From Pseudomonas iranensis (GTDB taxonomy: Bacteria > Pseudomonadota > Gammaproteobacteria > Pseudomonadales > Pseudomonadaceae), in the NCBI RefSeq assembly GCF_014268585.2, contig NZ_CP077092.1, forward strand, positions 4,811,501 to 4,875,500: DNA of 64,000 bases, in the 5' to 3' direction. Shown in pieces: positions 1 to 8,578 of the stretch (position 1 is the stretch's first letter; every line of letters begins with the position of its first letter). Position numbers and translations under genes: made by a program. The notes below the pieces were generated by a model. The model was not told where the DNA came from. It did not search any database and saw only the letters and a program-made list of their open reading frames with translations.

Positions 1-1
1 G

Positions 2-145
2 CCGGAGATCAAGGGGCTGGAATTGTCGGTGGACGCTGATAACGAGGCGGCGATCGCGCTGTACGCCAGGCATGGCTACGTCGACAGCGGTGAAGCGTAC
101 AAGGGCCGGATTGGGTACGAGCGGCGGATGGGGCTGTTTTTTTAA
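2..145 (+). CDS. GNAT-family N-acetyltransferase, C-terminal end only
   Basis: Only the last 47 residues are inside the window; the 5' part lies to the left. The fragment reads LELSVDADNEAAIALYARHG and ends GYERRMGLFF, then TAA. The N-x-x-A-x-x-L-Y-x-x-x-G-Y/F pattern is the usual C-terminal acetyl-CoA-binding helix and strand of GNAT acetyltransferases (NEAAIALYARHGY here). The substrate cannot be inferred. The next gene starts 17 bases downstream in the same direction, so the two may be cotranscribed. Family assignment is good; the exact function is unknown. Confidence 0.75.
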   Translation, partial: PEIKGLELSVDADNEAAIALYARHGYVDSGEAYKGRIGYERRMGLFF

Positions 146-162
146 ATCGTAGAGGGATAACG

Positions 163-768
163 ATGATTGACTCAATCGAAGCACTGGAAGCTATTTACGG
201 ATTGCCCCACGAACGTGCGGTGCGCAAGCAGATCGGCTTTCTCAACGAGGATTATCAGGCGATGGTGCGCCTGTCGCCGCTAGTGATCGTCAGCTCGTTG
301 GGGACCGATGGCCTCGATAACTCGCCGCGCGGTGATGCGCCGGGGTTTGTTCGGATCATTGATCAAAACACGTTGGCCCTGCCGGATCGCCCGGGCAACA
401 ACCGCATCGATACCTTGCGCAATGTGCTGCACGATCCGCGGGTGTCGCTGCTGTTCATCATTCCCGGGATCGGCGAAACATTGCGGGTCAATGGCACGGC
501 CCTGATCAGCGATGAACCGGCGTTGCTGGAGAGTTTCGCGGTGAATGGCAAACCGGCGAAAACTGTGTTGCTGGTGACGGTGGACGCGGCGTTTTTTCAC
601 TGCTCGAAAGCCTTTGTCCGCTCGGATGCGTGGAATCCCGAAACGCACCTGCCGCGCTCGGCCTTGCCATCTGCCGGCGCATTTCACAAGCGCCTGAATG
701 ACGGCCAGTTCGACGCCGACACCTACGATCGGGAAGCGCCGAAACGGGTGCGCGAAAGCCTTTACTAA
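163..768 (+). CDS. Pyridoxamine 5'-phosphate oxidase-family flavoprotein
   Basis: A 201-residue single-domain protein of the PPOX split-barrel fold, expected to bind FMN. The N-terminal half contains the family pattern VIVSSLGTDGLDNSPRGDAPGFVR (about residues 42-65), followed by the beta strands LALPDRPGNNRIDTLRN, typical of the DR_2398/MSMEG_1061-type PPOX proteins. These are predicted FMN-dependent oxidoreductases of unknown substrate, not the vitamin B6 enzyme PdxH. The ATG is preceded by AGAGGGA at a good distance. It closely follows the truncated acetyltransferase. It is followed by a REP pair that separates it from a convergent acetyltransferase gene. Confidence 0.8.
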   Translation: MIDSIEALEAIYGLPHERAVRKQIGFLNEDYQAMVRLSPLVIVSSLGTDGLDNSPRGDAPGFVRIIDQNTLALPDRPGNNRIDTLRNVLHDPRVSLLFIIPGIGETLRVNGTALISDEPALLESFAVNGKPAKTVLLVTVDAAFFHCSKAFVRSDAWNPETHLPRSALPSAGAFHKRLNDGQFDADTYDREAPKRVRESLY

Positions 769-796
769 CCGCGCTACTACAGACACCTCAAAACCC

Positions 797-885
797 TGTG
801 GGAGCGAGCCTGCTCGCGAAGGCGTCGTGTCAGTCGACACTTGCTTGGCTGAAATACCGCTTTCGCGAGCAGGCTCGCTCCCACA
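797..885. repeat. REP inverted pair (REPIN), copy 1 of 10
   Basis: Two oppositely oriented copies of a roughly 22-base REP with core GTGGGAGCGAGCCTGCTCGC form the two ends of an 89-base element; the middle is variable. Each REP is itself imperfectly palindromic (GCGAGC/GCTCGC). It lies between convergent genes, where it may also terminate transcription. Confidence 0.9.
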
Positions 886-899
886 ATTTTGATTGAGGC

Positions 900-1388
900 T
901 TAGAGAGTAAGGATCATCTCGTGCCACGCCATGCCGCCGTGGTCGGACTCGGACGGTTTGATGTAGGCAAAGCCGAAGCCGGCATACAGCGCAATGTGCT
1001 GCTCTTTGCACATCAGGTGAATCGTCGCTTTGTCCATGGCGCGCATGCGCTCGATGAATTCGGCGAGCAGGCGCTTGGCCAGGCCCTGCCCTTGGTAATC
1101 CGGGTGCACGACCACCGACATGATCACCACATTCGGCCCTTTCGGGTCGTGGCCGATCAGTTCCTTGAACGCTTCGTCGGACATTTGCACATCGAACGCC
1201 GCGCCGGAATTGATGAAACCGGCGACCACGCCGTCCACCTCGGCGACGATGAAGCCGTCCGGCCAGGTGGCGATGCGCGTGGCGATCTTTTCACGGGTGG
1301 CGGCTTCGTCGCCTTCGTAGGCGACGGTTTCGATGGCGTAGCAGCGGTCGAGGTCGGCGGCGCTGACGTTGCGGATCACGGTGTTCAT
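900..1388 (-). CDS. GNAT-family N-acetyltransferase
   Basis: A 162-residue complete GNAT protein. Motif A is clear: MSVVVHPDYQGQGLAKRLLAEF around residues 88-110 contains the Q-x-x-G-x-G/A acetyl-CoA pyrophosphate loop (QGQGLA). The C terminus LYAGFGFAYIKPSESDHGGMAWHEM fits the final strand of the fold. It resembles the small-molecule (polyamine or arylalkylamine-like) acetyltransferases, but the substrate cannot be read from sequence. The start ATG has GAG about 7 bases upstream. It is convergent with the PPOX gene and lies downstream of the GyrI-like gene on the same strand with an 88-base gap. Confidence 0.85.
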   Translation of the reverse strand: MNTVIRNVSAADLDRCYAIETVAYEGDEAATREKIATRIATWPDGFIVAEVDGVVAGFINSGAAFDVQMSDEAFKELIGHDPKGPNVVIMSVVVHPDYQGQGLAKRLLAEFIERMRAMDKATIHLMCKEQHIALYAGFGFAYIKPSESDHGGMAWHEMILTL

Positions 1389-1476
1389 GGCAGCTCAAAA
1401 ATCTGTGGAAACAAGGCCCGCCAGCATAAAGCACAACCACCGAGGCGGACATGCTCCGCCTCGATTAGTACGCCGC

Positions 1477-1962
1477 TCAGGCCCTGATCGGCAGCCAGAT
1501 TTCCAGGGTGCCGGTATTGAGTTTCGGGTTGTAATCCTCGCTGTAGCGCTCGAATTCCGGGGCGTCCGCCGCTTCGTGGCCGGACTGCGGCAGCCAAGTG
1601 TTCCAGATGTACTGGAAGGTGTCAGGGAGTTGCGCCAGTGACCCCTTGTGCTCGAACACGGCATATTTCTGCGGCTGGATTTCAACCCAGCGGTACTTTT
1701 CCGGCAGGTCGTCGAGCTTGTCGATCTGCACCCCGGCGATGTATTCGAAACCGCCCTCGCCATCCGCATTGCAGCAAACGCCGTAGGTTATTTCGTTGAC
1801 TTGCGCGGGGATTTTTCCCAAGTGCGGGATCAGTTTTTCCCACAACGCGGGAATGTCTTCGGTGGTTTGCTGAGTGAATCGCCCACCGAAACCTGCAATC
1901 AGCAAGAACTGCCCGTGTTCGAAGCGAGGCTCGGTTATCTCGACGCGTTGTTGTTCATCCAT
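1477..1962 (-). CDS. GyrI-like small-molecule-binding domain protein
   Basis: A 161-residue protein made only of a GyrI-like (AraC effector-binding/SHS2-duplication) domain. Diagnostic stretches are FLLIAGFGGRFTQQT near the N terminus, a central YGVCCNADGEGGFEYIAGVQI, and the end FQYIWNTWLPQSGHEAADAPEFERYSEDY...LEIWLPI. There is no helix-turn-helix, so it is a stand-alone effector-binding protein. Such proteins bind hydrophobic or cationic small molecules and some hydrolyse cyclopropanoid toxins; nothing here tells which. A strong GAGGAG ribosome site precedes the ATG. The neighbouring GNAT gene is codirectional. Confidence 0.85.
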   Translation of the reverse strand: MDEQQRVEITEPRFEHGQFLLIAGFGGRFTQQTTEDIPALWEKLIPHLGKIPAQVNEITYGVCCNADGEGGFEYIAGVQIDKLDDLPEKYRWVEIQPQKYAVFEHKGSLAQLPDTFQYIWNTWLPQSGHEAADAPEFERYSEDYNPKLNTGTLEIWLPIRA

Positions 1963-2031
1963 GACGCGACTCCTCAGAACGGAAAAGTGGATTCGGCTGG
2001 GAGTATAGAAAGCCCGACCCGTTTCGCACGT

Positions 2032-2694
2032 TTACAGCGAATGCAACTGCTCGACGGCGCCCGAGCCGACAAACTCGTTGTAGCCGGAAACGATCACGTA
2101 CACCGCGAAATAGCAGAAGATCGCCGCCGATGCCAGATAGGAGTAGCGCAGTAGCTTGTCGCCCAGCAGCTTGCCGCCGTGGCTCGCAGCGAAGCACAGA
2201 CCGGCCGACCACAGCAGCCCGGCGCAGAGAAAACCACCGAGAAACAGCGCCGAACTCAACGGACCACCGCCACCGGACCGGGCGATCAACGTGCCGCCGA
2301 CCGCAGCAAACCAGAGAATCGCACTCGGCGACGACATCGCGAGAAAGATACCGCGAAAGAATTCCTTGCGATGGGAGTTCTGCCCCACTTCCGCCGTTTC
2401 CGCCAACAGCGCTTCGTGGTGAATTGCCGAATAAATCATCTTCGCCGCGAAGTAGATCAGCAGCGCCGAACCGCCAATCCACAGGACCCAGCGCACGGTT
2501 TCGTATTGCAGCAGGACGGTCATGCCGGCCAGTGCCAGCACCGCGTAGATCAGGTCGCCGACACAGGTGCCCAGGCCCAGGGCGAAGCCTTGAAAGTAGC
2601 CGCGCTGCATGGCCAGGGTGATCATCGCGATGTTGGCTACGCCGATATCCAGGCACAGCGAAAGGCTCAGCAAGAAGCCGCTGGTGAATTCCAT
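2032..2694 (-). CDS. LysE-family amino acid exporter
   Basis: A 220-residue inner-membrane protein with about six hydrophobic segments. It has the RhtB/LysE features of a short periplasmic N terminus (MEFTSGFLLSLSLCLDIGVAN), a G-x-x-x-G-D-L loop (GLGTCVGDLIYAVLALAG), and a C-terminal set of helices after a hydrophilic stretch rich in E and H. The family exports amino acids or derivatives such as lysine, threonine or homoserine lactone. I chose the ATG at 2694, which has AAGGAAA upstream. An in-frame ATG at 2769 would add 25 non-hydrophobic residues. It is divergent from alaC with 138 bases between them. Confidence 0.85.
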   Translation of the reverse strand: MEFTSGFLLSLSLCLDIGVANIAMITLAMQRGYFQGFALGLGTCVGDLIYAVLALAGMTVLLQYETVRWVLWIGGSALLIYFAAKMIYSAIHHEALLAETAEVGQNSHRKEFFRGIFLAMSSPSAILWFAAVGGTLIARSGGGGPLSSALFLGGFLCAGLLWSAGLCFAASHGGKLLGDKLLRYSYLASAAIFCYFAVYVIVSGYNEFVGSGAVEQLHSL

Positions 2695-2832
2695 TGACCG
2701 ATTTTCCTTGAAAAAAATGTTTACAACCGCGCTGGACAGTATGCCATCACTGCCCTTATCTTCCGCCACAGGTCACCGCAGTGACCAGCGTCGCTCGGAC
2801 GGTTCCGGGCGCTTACGTTATCCGAGGCAACA

Positions 2833-4041
2833 ATGGCCGAACAAGGTTCGCCGCGCCGCTTTGCGCGCATAGATCGACTCCCCCCTTACGTGTTCAACAT
2901 CACCGCCGAGCTGAAAATGGCCGCTCGCCGCCGTGGTGAAGACATCATCGACCTGAGCATGGGCAATCCCGACGGCGCCACGCCGCCGCACATTGTCGAA
3001 AAACTGGTGCAGGTCGCCCAACGTGAGGACACCCACGGTTACTCGACGTCCAAAGGCATTCCGCGCCTGCGCCGGGCAATTTCCAACTGGTACAAGCAGC
3101 GCTACGAAGTCGATATCGACCCGGAAAGCGAAGCCATTGTCACCATCGGTTCCAAGGAAGGCCTGGCGCATTTGATGCTGGCGACCCTTGACCAGGGCGA
3201 CACCGTACTGGTGCCGAACCCGAGCTATCCGATTCACATCTACGGCGCAGTGATTGCCGGCGCTCAGGTGCGTTCGGTGCCGCTGGTGCCGGGGGTGGAT
3301 TTCTTCGATGAGCTGGAGCGCGCCATTCGCGGCTCGATCCCCAAGCCGAAAATGATGATCCTCGGCTTCCCGTCGAACCCGACCGCGCAGTGCGTGGAGC
3401 TGGATTTCTTCGAGCGGGTGATCGCCTTGGCCAAGCAATACGACGTGTTGGTCATCCACGACCTGGCTTACGCCGACATCGTCTACGACGGCTGGAAAGC
3501 CCCGTCGATCATGCAAGTGCCGGGGGCCAAGGACATTGCGGTGGAGTTTTTCACCCTGTCCAAGAGCTACAACATGGCCGGCTGGCGCATCGGTTTCATG
3601 GTCGGCAACCCGGAATTGGTCAGCGCCCTGGCGCGGATCAAGAGCTACCACGACTACGGCACTTTCACCCCGCTGCAAGTGGCGGCGATTGCCGCGCTGG
3701 AAGGCGATCAGCAATGCGTGCGCGACATCGCCGAGCAGTATCGTCAGCGTCGCAACGTGCTGGTCAAGGGCCTGCATGAGCTGGGCTGGATGGTCGAGAA
3801 TCCGAAAGCGTCGATGTACGTCTGGGCGAAGATTCCCCAGGCGTATGCGCATCTGGGTTCGCTGGAGTTCGCCAAGAAATTGCTGGCCGAGGCCAAGGTT
3901 TGCGTCTCGCCCGGGGTTGGCTTTGGTGAGTACGGTGATGACCACGTGCGCTTCGCGCTGATCGAAAACCAGGACCGTATTCGTCAGGCTGTACGCGGCA
4001 TTCGCGGGATGTTCCGCGCGGATGGCTTGGTTACCAAATAA
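2833..4041 (+). CDS. alaC: Alanine transaminase AlaC (class I PLP aminotransferase)
   Basis: A 402-residue fold-type I aminotransferase very like E. coli AlaC (YfdZ), which makes alanine from pyruvate and glutamate in the cytoplasm. The N terminus [20 protein letters not shown] and [14 protein letters not shown] are characteristic of this subgroup. The PLP Schiff-base lysine is K244 in [10 protein letters not shown]. The cofactor asparagine lies in [10 protein letters not shown] and the substrate-carboxylate arginine in [11 protein letters not shown] near the C terminus. The ATG follows GAGG at a usable distance. It is transcribed alone, ending before a palindromic repeat and a bidirectional terminator. 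Confidence 0.9.
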   Translation: MAEQGSPRRFARIDRLPPYVFNITAELKMAARRRGEDIIDLSMGNPDGATPPHIVEKLVQVAQREDTHGYSTSKGIPRLRRAISNWYKQRYEVDIDPESEAIVTIGSKEGLAHLMLATLDQGDTVLVPNPSYPIHIYGAVIAGAQVRSVPLVPGVDFFDELERAIRGSIPKPKMMILGFPSNPTAQCVELDFFERVIALAKQYDVLVIHDLAYADIVYDGWKAPSIMQVPGAKDIAVEFFTLSKSYNMAGWRIGFMVGNPELVSALARIKSYHDYGTFTPLQVAAIAALEGDQQCVRDIAEQYRQRRNVLVKGLHELGWMVENPKASMYVWAKIPQAYAHLGSLEFAKKLLAEAKVCVSPGVGFGEYGDDHVRFALIENQDRIRQAVRGIRGMFRADGLVTK

Positions 4042-4054
4042 CTGACACGCCTCT

Positions 4055-4160
4055 GATCGTTCCCACGCTCTGCGTGGGAATGCAGCCAGAGACGCTCTGC
4101 GTCTCAAAGCGGACGCAGAGCGTCCATTGAGGCATTCCCACGCGGAGCGTGGGAACGATC
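4055..4160. repeat. Palindromic repeat, GATCGTTCCCACGC family, copy 1 of 3
   Basis: The ends are inverted copies of GATCGTTCCCACGC...GTGGGAACGATC. Internally there is a second pair, GACGCTCTGCGTC / GACGCAGAGCGTC, so the roughly 106-base element can fold into a branched hairpin. Related copies lie at 14820 and 50850. Confidence 0.85.
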
Positions 4161-4180
4161 AAGCAGGAAGTCCACGCCCA

Positions 4181-4210
4181 CAAAAAAACCGCATCACTGC
4201 GGTTTTTTTG
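4181..4210. terminator. Bidirectional intrinsic terminator
   Basis: CAAAAAAACCGCA-TCAC-TGCGGTTTTTTTG is a perfect stem with an A run on the left and a T run on the right. It can end both alaC from the left and gntP from the right. Confidence 0.9.
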
Positions 4211-4227
4211 TGCCTGCAAACTGCCGC

Positions 4228-5580
4228 TTATACGAACAGCGACAGCAGCAGGATAAAGCCCAGGCCGACCACCGAGAGGATGGTTTCCATCGCGGTCCAG
4301 GTCTTGAAGGTTTCGGCCACGGTCATGTTGAAGTACTGCTTGACCAGCCAGAAACCGGCGTCGTTGACGTGGGACAGGATTAGCGAACCGGCGCCGGTGG
4401 CCAGCACCAGCAGCTCACGGTTGACGCCCGGAATCATGCCGACAACCGGCACCACAATGCCCGCGCCAGTGATGGTCGCCACAGTGGCCGAACCGGTCGC
4501 GATACGGATTACCGCCGCCACCAGCCAGGCCAGCAGGATCGGCGAGATCTGCGCGCTGACCGCCATGTGGCCGATCACGTCACCCACGCCGCTGGTCACC
4601 AGCATCTGCTTGAAGCCACCGCCGGCACCGATGATCAGAATGATCGCAGCGGTAGGCGCCAGACTCGCGTCGAGCCACTTGAGCATCTGGTTGGAACCGA
4701 TGCCCTGCTTGTAGCCGAAGGTGTACAGCGACAACAGCAACGCCAGCAGCAGTGCGGAGATCGGGTGGCCGATCATGTCCATCCAGATGCGGAAGAAGTT
4801 GCCGTCCGGCAGTGCCACGTCAGCGAAGGTTTTCAGCAGCATCAGGAACACCGGCAGCAGCACGGTGACCAGAGTAATGCTGAAGCTTGGCAGGTTGGCC
4901 GAATCGTTTTCACGGGCCAGTTGATCGACCAGTTCCTGATTCGGGTGACCCGGGATGTGCTTGGCGATGAAGGTACCAAAGATCGGACCGGCAATGATTG
5001 CCGTCGGCAGTGCGACGATCAGACCGTAGAGAATGGTCTTGCCGATGTCAGCGCCGAACACGCCGATGGCCAGCAGCGGGCCCGGGTGCGGCGGTACCAG
5101 ACCGTGCACGGCAGAGAGGCCGGCGAGCAGCGGGATACCGATTTTGATGATCGATACGCCAGTGCGACGGGCAACGATGAACACCAGCGGAATCAGCAGC
5201 ACGAAGCCGATTTCGAAGAACAGCGGAATGCCCACCAGGAACGCGGCGAACATCATCGCCCACTGGACTTTGTCCTTGCCGAAGGCGCGGATCAGGGTCT
5301 GGGCGATCTGATCGGCGCCGCCGGATTCGGCCATCATTTTGCCGAGCATGGTGCCCAGGGCAAGGATGATGCCGACAAAACCGAGCACGCCACCGAAGCC
5401 GTCCTGGAACGCCTTGATGATGGTGTTGATCGGCATGCCCGAGGTCAGGCCAAGGAAGGCGGCGGCGATGGTCAGGGCAATGAACGGGTGAATCTTGAAT
5501 TTGGTGATCAGGATAATCAGGCCGATTACCGTGACCACCGCATCGAGCAGCAGGAACGTCTCGTGGGACATGCCAAACAT
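4228..5580 (-). CDS. gntP: Gluconate:H+ symporter (GntP family)
   Basis: A 450-residue polytopic inner-membrane permease of the GntP family, which takes up D-gluconate with protons. Family signatures include the N-terminal MPINTIIKAFQDGFGGVLGFVGIILALGTMLG and the conserved central loop SAVHGLVPPHPGPLLAIGVFGADIGKTILYG. Length is normal (E. coli GntT/GntP are 438-447). The ATG at 5580 has AGGAG nine bases upstream; a second Met is four codons in. It lies 82 bases downstream of gntK on the same strand with an operator-like palindrome between them. An A-rich AATAACAACAACAA tract sits just ahead of the ribosome site and may be an Hfq/Crc target. Confidence 0.92.
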   Translation of the reverse strand: MFGMSHETFLLLDAVVTVIGLIILITKFKIHPFIALTIAAAFLGLTSGMPINTIIKAFQDGFGGVLGFVGIILALGTMLGKMMAESGGADQIAQTLIRAFGKDKVQWAMMFAAFLVGIPLFFEIGFVLLIPLVFIVARRTGVSIIKIGIPLLAGLSAVHGLVPPHPGPLLAIGVFGADIGKTILYGLIVALPTAIIAGPIFGTFIAKHIPGHPNQELVDQLARENDSANLPSFSITLVTVLLPVFLMLLKTFADVALPDGNFFRIWMDMIGHPISALLLALLLSLYTFGYKQGIGSNQMLKWLDASLAPTAAIILIIGAGGGFKQMLVTSGVGDVIGHMAVSAQISPILLAWLVAAVIRIATGSATVATITGAGIVVPVVGMIPGVNRELLVLATGAGSLILSHVNDAGFWLVKQYFNMTVAETFKTWTAMETILSVVGLGFILLLSLFV

Positions 5581-5597
5581 GGGGGGTGTCTCCTGGA

Positions 5598-5611
5598 TTG
5601 TTGTTGTTATT
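5598..5611 (-). promoter_or_regulatory. Hfq/Crc-type A-rich motif in the gntP leader
   Basis: Read on the minus strand, AATAACAACAACAA fits the AAnAAnAA (CA-motif) pattern bound by Hfq-Crc. It lies directly upstream of the Shine-Dalgarno CCAGGAG of gntP, where binding would block translation. Motif seen; function inferred. Confidence 0.55.
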
Positions 5612-5637
5612 AAAGCTGGTTGAACAGAAGTCGGGAG

Positions 5638-5649
5638 GACAGCGCTGTC
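5638..5649. promoter_or_regulatory. Candidate GntR operator upstream of gntP
   Basis: GACAGCGCTGTC is a perfect 12-base palindrome 57 bases before the gntP start. Near-copies, GACAGCGCTACC, occur twice in the gntK/gntR intergenic region. This co-occurrence with a LacI-type gluconate repressor suggests its operator. Confidence 0.6.
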
Positions 5650-5662
5650 TTTTTCAACATAC

Positions 5663-6196
5663 TCATACCGCCTGTTTCAGACCGTTGGCCTGCCACCAGA
5701 CGTGAGCCTGCAGGGCCAGCTCTTCGACGCTGTGAATCGAGGCATTGAGCGGCAGAGTCAGCGGCTCGCCCTTTGGCGATTCGAGGGTGGCGAACTGGCT
5801 TTCGATCAACGTCGCCGGCATGAAGTGGCCCGGGCGGTGCGATACACGCTCGGCGGCGACTTCCGGGGTCAATTCAAGAAACACGAAACCCAGGCCCGGC
5901 AAGGCACTGCGCAGACGTTCGCGGTAACTGTGTTTAAGGGCGGAGCAGGTCAATACCGGGCGCTGGCCTTGGGCATCGACGCGACGCAGTTCATCGCACA
6001 GGCTGTCGAGCCAGCCGGCGCGGTCTTCGTCGTTCAGGGGGATCCCCGCGCTCATCTTTTCGATGTTCGCGGCCGGATGAAAAGTATCGCCTTCAATGGC
6101 AGTGGCGCCGCTCAATTGGCACAGGGCCTGGCTGACGCACGTCTTGCCGCAACCGGCAACGCCCATGATGACCAGGGCGGTGATGGGATGACTCAT
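5663..6196 (-). CDS. gntK: Gluconokinase (GntK family)
   Basis: A 177-residue cytoplasmic kinase that phosphorylates D-gluconate to 6-phosphogluconate, feeding the Entner-Doudoroff pathway. The Walker A loop is at the N terminus (IMGVAGCGKTCVSQAL, residues 10-25). EGDTFHPAANIEKMSAGIPLNDEDRAGWL and LTCSALKHSYRERLR are the gluconate-binding and lid segments of the family. Length matches E. coli GntK (175). The ATG has GAGGTG upstream. It is the first gene of a gntK-gntP unit, divergent from gntR, and the substrates connect to edd, eda and zwf in this window. Confidence 0.93.
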   Translation of the reverse strand: MSHPITALVIMGVAGCGKTCVSQALCQLSGATAIEGDTFHPAANIEKMSAGIPLNDEDRAGWLDSLCDELRRVDAQGQRPVLTCSALKHSYRERLRSALPGLGFVFLELTPEVAAERVSHRPGHFMPATLIESQFATLESPKGEPLTLPLNASIHSVEELALQAHVWWQANGLKQAV

Positions 6197-6214
6197 ATAA
6201 CACCTCAGCGCGCA

Positions 6215-6226
6215 GACAGCGCTACC
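6215..6226. promoter_or_regulatory. Candidate GntR operator near the gntK promoter
   Basis: GACAGCGCTACC (reverse GGTAGCGCTGTC), 18 bases before the gntK start. It shares ten of twelve bases with the perfect palindrome at 5638. Confidence 0.6.
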
Positions 6227-6366
6227 TTTGCTAGCTATGACTCTAGTGCACAGGCAGAAGTTGCCGACGCCTTCTTGTCGTTTTTTTGGGTTGCAGCAGG
6301 TTTGTTCCCGACGCCAAAAAGCACAGATCAGGCAGGACCGCGCTCACGCATTTGCAGCTGCATCAG

Positions 6367-6378
6367 GACAGCGCTACC
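6367..6378. promoter_or_regulatory. Candidate GntR operator near the gntR promoter
   Basis: A second identical GACAGCGCTACC copy, 35 bases before the gntR start and 141 bases from the copy near gntK. This arrangement is compatible with autoregulation and looping between two sites. Confidence 0.6.
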
Positions 6379-6412
6379 TTAGTGCCTTGATTTTTGTTTG
6401 GCAAGCCGCCCG

Positions 6413-7444
6413 ATGACCTCCCCCAAGAACGATAAAAATACCCGCACCACCGGCCGTCCGACCCTCAACGAAGTAGCCCGCCTGGCCGGCGTCAGCCCGA
6501 TCACTGCCTCGCGCGCCTTGCGCGGGGTGAGCACGGTGGCCACCGAACTGGTGGAAAAAGTGCAGAAAGCCGCGCTCGAACTCAACTATGTGGTCAACCC
6601 TGCCGCCCGCGCTTTGGCCTCGGCGCAGAGCCATTCAGTGGTGGTGCTGGTGCCGTCGCTGTCCAACCTGCTGTTCATCGACACGCTGGAAGCCATTCAT
6701 CGGGTGCTGACGCCCAAGGGCTTCGAAGTGCTGATCGGCAACTTCCACTATTCGCGCGATGAAGAAGAAAACCTGCTGCGCAACTACATGGCTTATCAGC
6801 CGCGCGGCTTTCTGTTGACCGGTTTTGATCGCACGGAAAGTTCGCGGCGGATGATCGAGGCCAGCAACATTCCCTGCGTGTACATGATGGAGCTGGACAG
6901 TGCTGCAGGAGTCAATTGCGTGGGTTTCTCGCAGTTGAGCGCGGGGGAAACTGCCGCCGAACACCTTCTGTCTCGCGGGCGTAAACGTCTGGCTTACATT
7001 GGTGCGCAGCTGGACCAGCGCACGTTGTTGCGCGGTGAGGGCTTCCGCAAGGCGTTGCATAAGGCGGGCCGCTACGACCCGGATCTGGAAGTGCTGACAC
7101 CGCGTGCTTCGTCTGTGGGCTTGGGTGGCGAGTTGTTTTTGCAGTTGCTGGCGACGCATCCGGATGTCGATGCGATCTTCTTTGGCAACGATGACCTGGC
7201 CCAGGGTGCGCTGCTTGAAGCCTTGCGTAACGGCATCAAGATTCCCGAGCAGGTGGCGATCCTCGGTTTCAACGATTTGCCGATGTCCGAACACATGGTG
7301 CCGCGCCTGAGCAGCATCAATACCCCGCGCGAGGCGATCGGCCGGCGCGCGGCGGAGCAGATGCTGACGTTGATGGCGGGCAACAAAGTGGCGCGGCCGG
7401 TGGAGGATATGGGGTTTGAGCTGAAGGTGCGCGAGAGTACCTGA
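6413..7444 (+). CDS. gntR: LacI-family gluconate-responsive regulator GntR
   Basis: A 343-residue LacI-family repressor. The N-terminal helix-turn-helix and hinge are RPTLNEVARLAGVSPITASRALRG, about residues 15-38. A periplasmic-binding-protein-like effector domain follows (VVVLVPSLSNLLFIDTLEAIHRVL to SINTPREAIGRRAAEQML). It is divergent from gntK-gntP, as in other Pseudomonas, where GntR represses these genes and gluconate relieves repression. I prefer the ATG at 6413. A TTG at 6398 would add five residues, and neither has a strong ribosome site. Three operator-like palindromes lie nearby. Confidence 0.88.
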   Translation: MTSPKNDKNTRTTGRPTLNEVARLAGVSPITASRALRGVSTVATELVEKVQKAALELNYVVNPAARALASAQSHSVVVLVPSLSNLLFIDTLEAIHRVLTPKGFEVLIGNFHYSRDEEENLLRNYMAYQPRGFLLTGFDRTESSRRMIEASNIPCVYMMELDSAAGVNCVGFSQLSAGETAAEHLLSRGRKRLAYIGAQLDQRTLLRGEGFRKALHKAGRYDPDLEVLTPRASSVGLGGELFLQLLATHPDVDAIFFGNDDLAQGALLEALRNGIKIPEQVAILGFNDLPMSEHMVPRLSSINTPREAIGRRAAEQMLTLMAGNKVARPVEDMGFELKVREST

Positions 7445-7477
7445 TCCCTCACAAATGCTGAGTTGAAACACAACCCT

Positions 7478-7566
7478 TGTGGGAGCGAGCCTGCTCGCGA
7501 AAGCGGTCGGTCAGTCAGCATTGATGCAGCCGACACAATGCCTTCGCGAGCAGGCTCGCTCCCACA
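7478..7566. repeat. REPIN, copy 2 of 10
   Basis: An inverted pair of GTGGGAGCGAGCCTGCTCGC units in the head-to-head arrangement, between the convergent gntR and the LysR gene; 89 bases long like copy 1. Confidence 0.9.
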
Positions 7567-7583
7567 GGGGATCTCTACCAAAT

Positions 7584-8465
7584 TCAATGGCTGAGCAGGT
7601 CAACCAACGCCTGCGCACCCTTCTGCAATGGCTGGCTCTTGAGCCACACCGCGTGCACAGGCAGCACCAGGCCATTTTCGATGTTGCGAAAATTCAGCCG
7701 CTTCAAGCGTCCCGCCTCCAGCCACGGCTGCACCACCGACAGCGGAAAATTCCCCCAACCCAATCCCGCTTCGACCATCTCCATAGCCGTCTCAAGATTG
7801 TCCGTACGCCAGTAGGATTCAGCCACCAATGGCCGCGTCTCGCTGATCGGCAAGTCGCGGCTGGCGACGATGATCTGCCGCACTTGCACCAGATCTTCGA
7901 GAAACACATCCCGCCCCTGCAACAACGGGCTGTCCGCCGCCAGCGTGGCGATCATGCGTTCGCTGCCGACGAACTGAAACCGCTCCAGCGCATTCACGCT
8001 CAAACCGGCGAACGCCAGGCACAGGCTGACCCGGCCACGGTGCAACATCGCCAGCACATCATCCTGCGGCGCAGTCAGCACTTCGATGTCGAGCAACGGA
8101 TGCCGCTCGGCAATCACCTTGATCGCTGCCAGCAAGCGCCGCCTATCAACGTCCGCAACCATGCCGACCGACAATCTGCTTTCCAGTCCCGACGACAGCT
8201 CCACCGCGTGCACTTGCAGCTGCTTGAGCTGCTCGGCGATCAGCCGCGCGTGCGGCACCAACGACTGCGCCATCGCCGTGGGTTGCGGCTCGCGGTGGCT
8301 GCGGTCGAACAACGGGTAACCGAGCTCAGCCTCAAGATTGGCAATACTCATGCTTACCGCCGACGGCACCTTGCCCAACTGCCGCGCGGCGGCGGAAAAC
8401 GAGCCGCGCTCGATCACCGCGAGAAACAATTCGATGCTGTCGCTGCTGAAATTCAAATGCCTCAC
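7584..8465 (-). CDS. LysR-family transcriptional regulator
   Basis: A 293-residue LysR-type regulator. The winged helix-turn-helix is at residues 1-62 (ELFLAVIERGSFSAAARQLGKVPSAVSMSIANLEAELGYPLFDRS), followed by a two-subdomain effector-binding region from about residue 90. It is divergent from a PACE-family efflux gene with 113 bases between starts. Such a pairing is common: the LysR protein usually controls the neighbouring PACE pump (as AceR does AceI in Acinetobacter). The inducer is unknown. Regulation of the neighbour is inferred from position only. Confidence 0.88.
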   Translation of the reverse strand: MRHLNFSSDSIELFLAVIERGSFSAAARQLGKVPSAVSMSIANLEAELGYPLFDRSHREPQPTAMAQSLVPHARLIAEQLKQLQVHAVELSSGLESRLSVGMVADVDRRRLLAAIKVIAERHPLLDIEVLTAPQDDVLAMLHRGRVSLCLAFAGLSVNALERFQFVGSERMIATLAADSPLLQGRDVFLEDLVQVRQIIVASRDLPISETRPLVAESYWRTDNLETAMEMVEAGLGWGNFPLSVVQPWLEAGRLKRLNFRNIENGLVLPVHAVWLKSQPLQKGAQALVDLLSH

Positions 8466-8578
8466 CTATCAATAAAACTGAAAGCTACCGACTTTTTCTG
8501 TCAGGTCTATTGAAGCTATCTTTCGCCGCCTTCGCCAGCCCTGCTGGCCAACATTCGGCAAGAAAGAGGCAAATCTGC

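Noticed and set aside
4567..5613. 348-residue frame opposite gntP
   Set aside because: Shadow of a membrane-protein gene; highly charged, no features.
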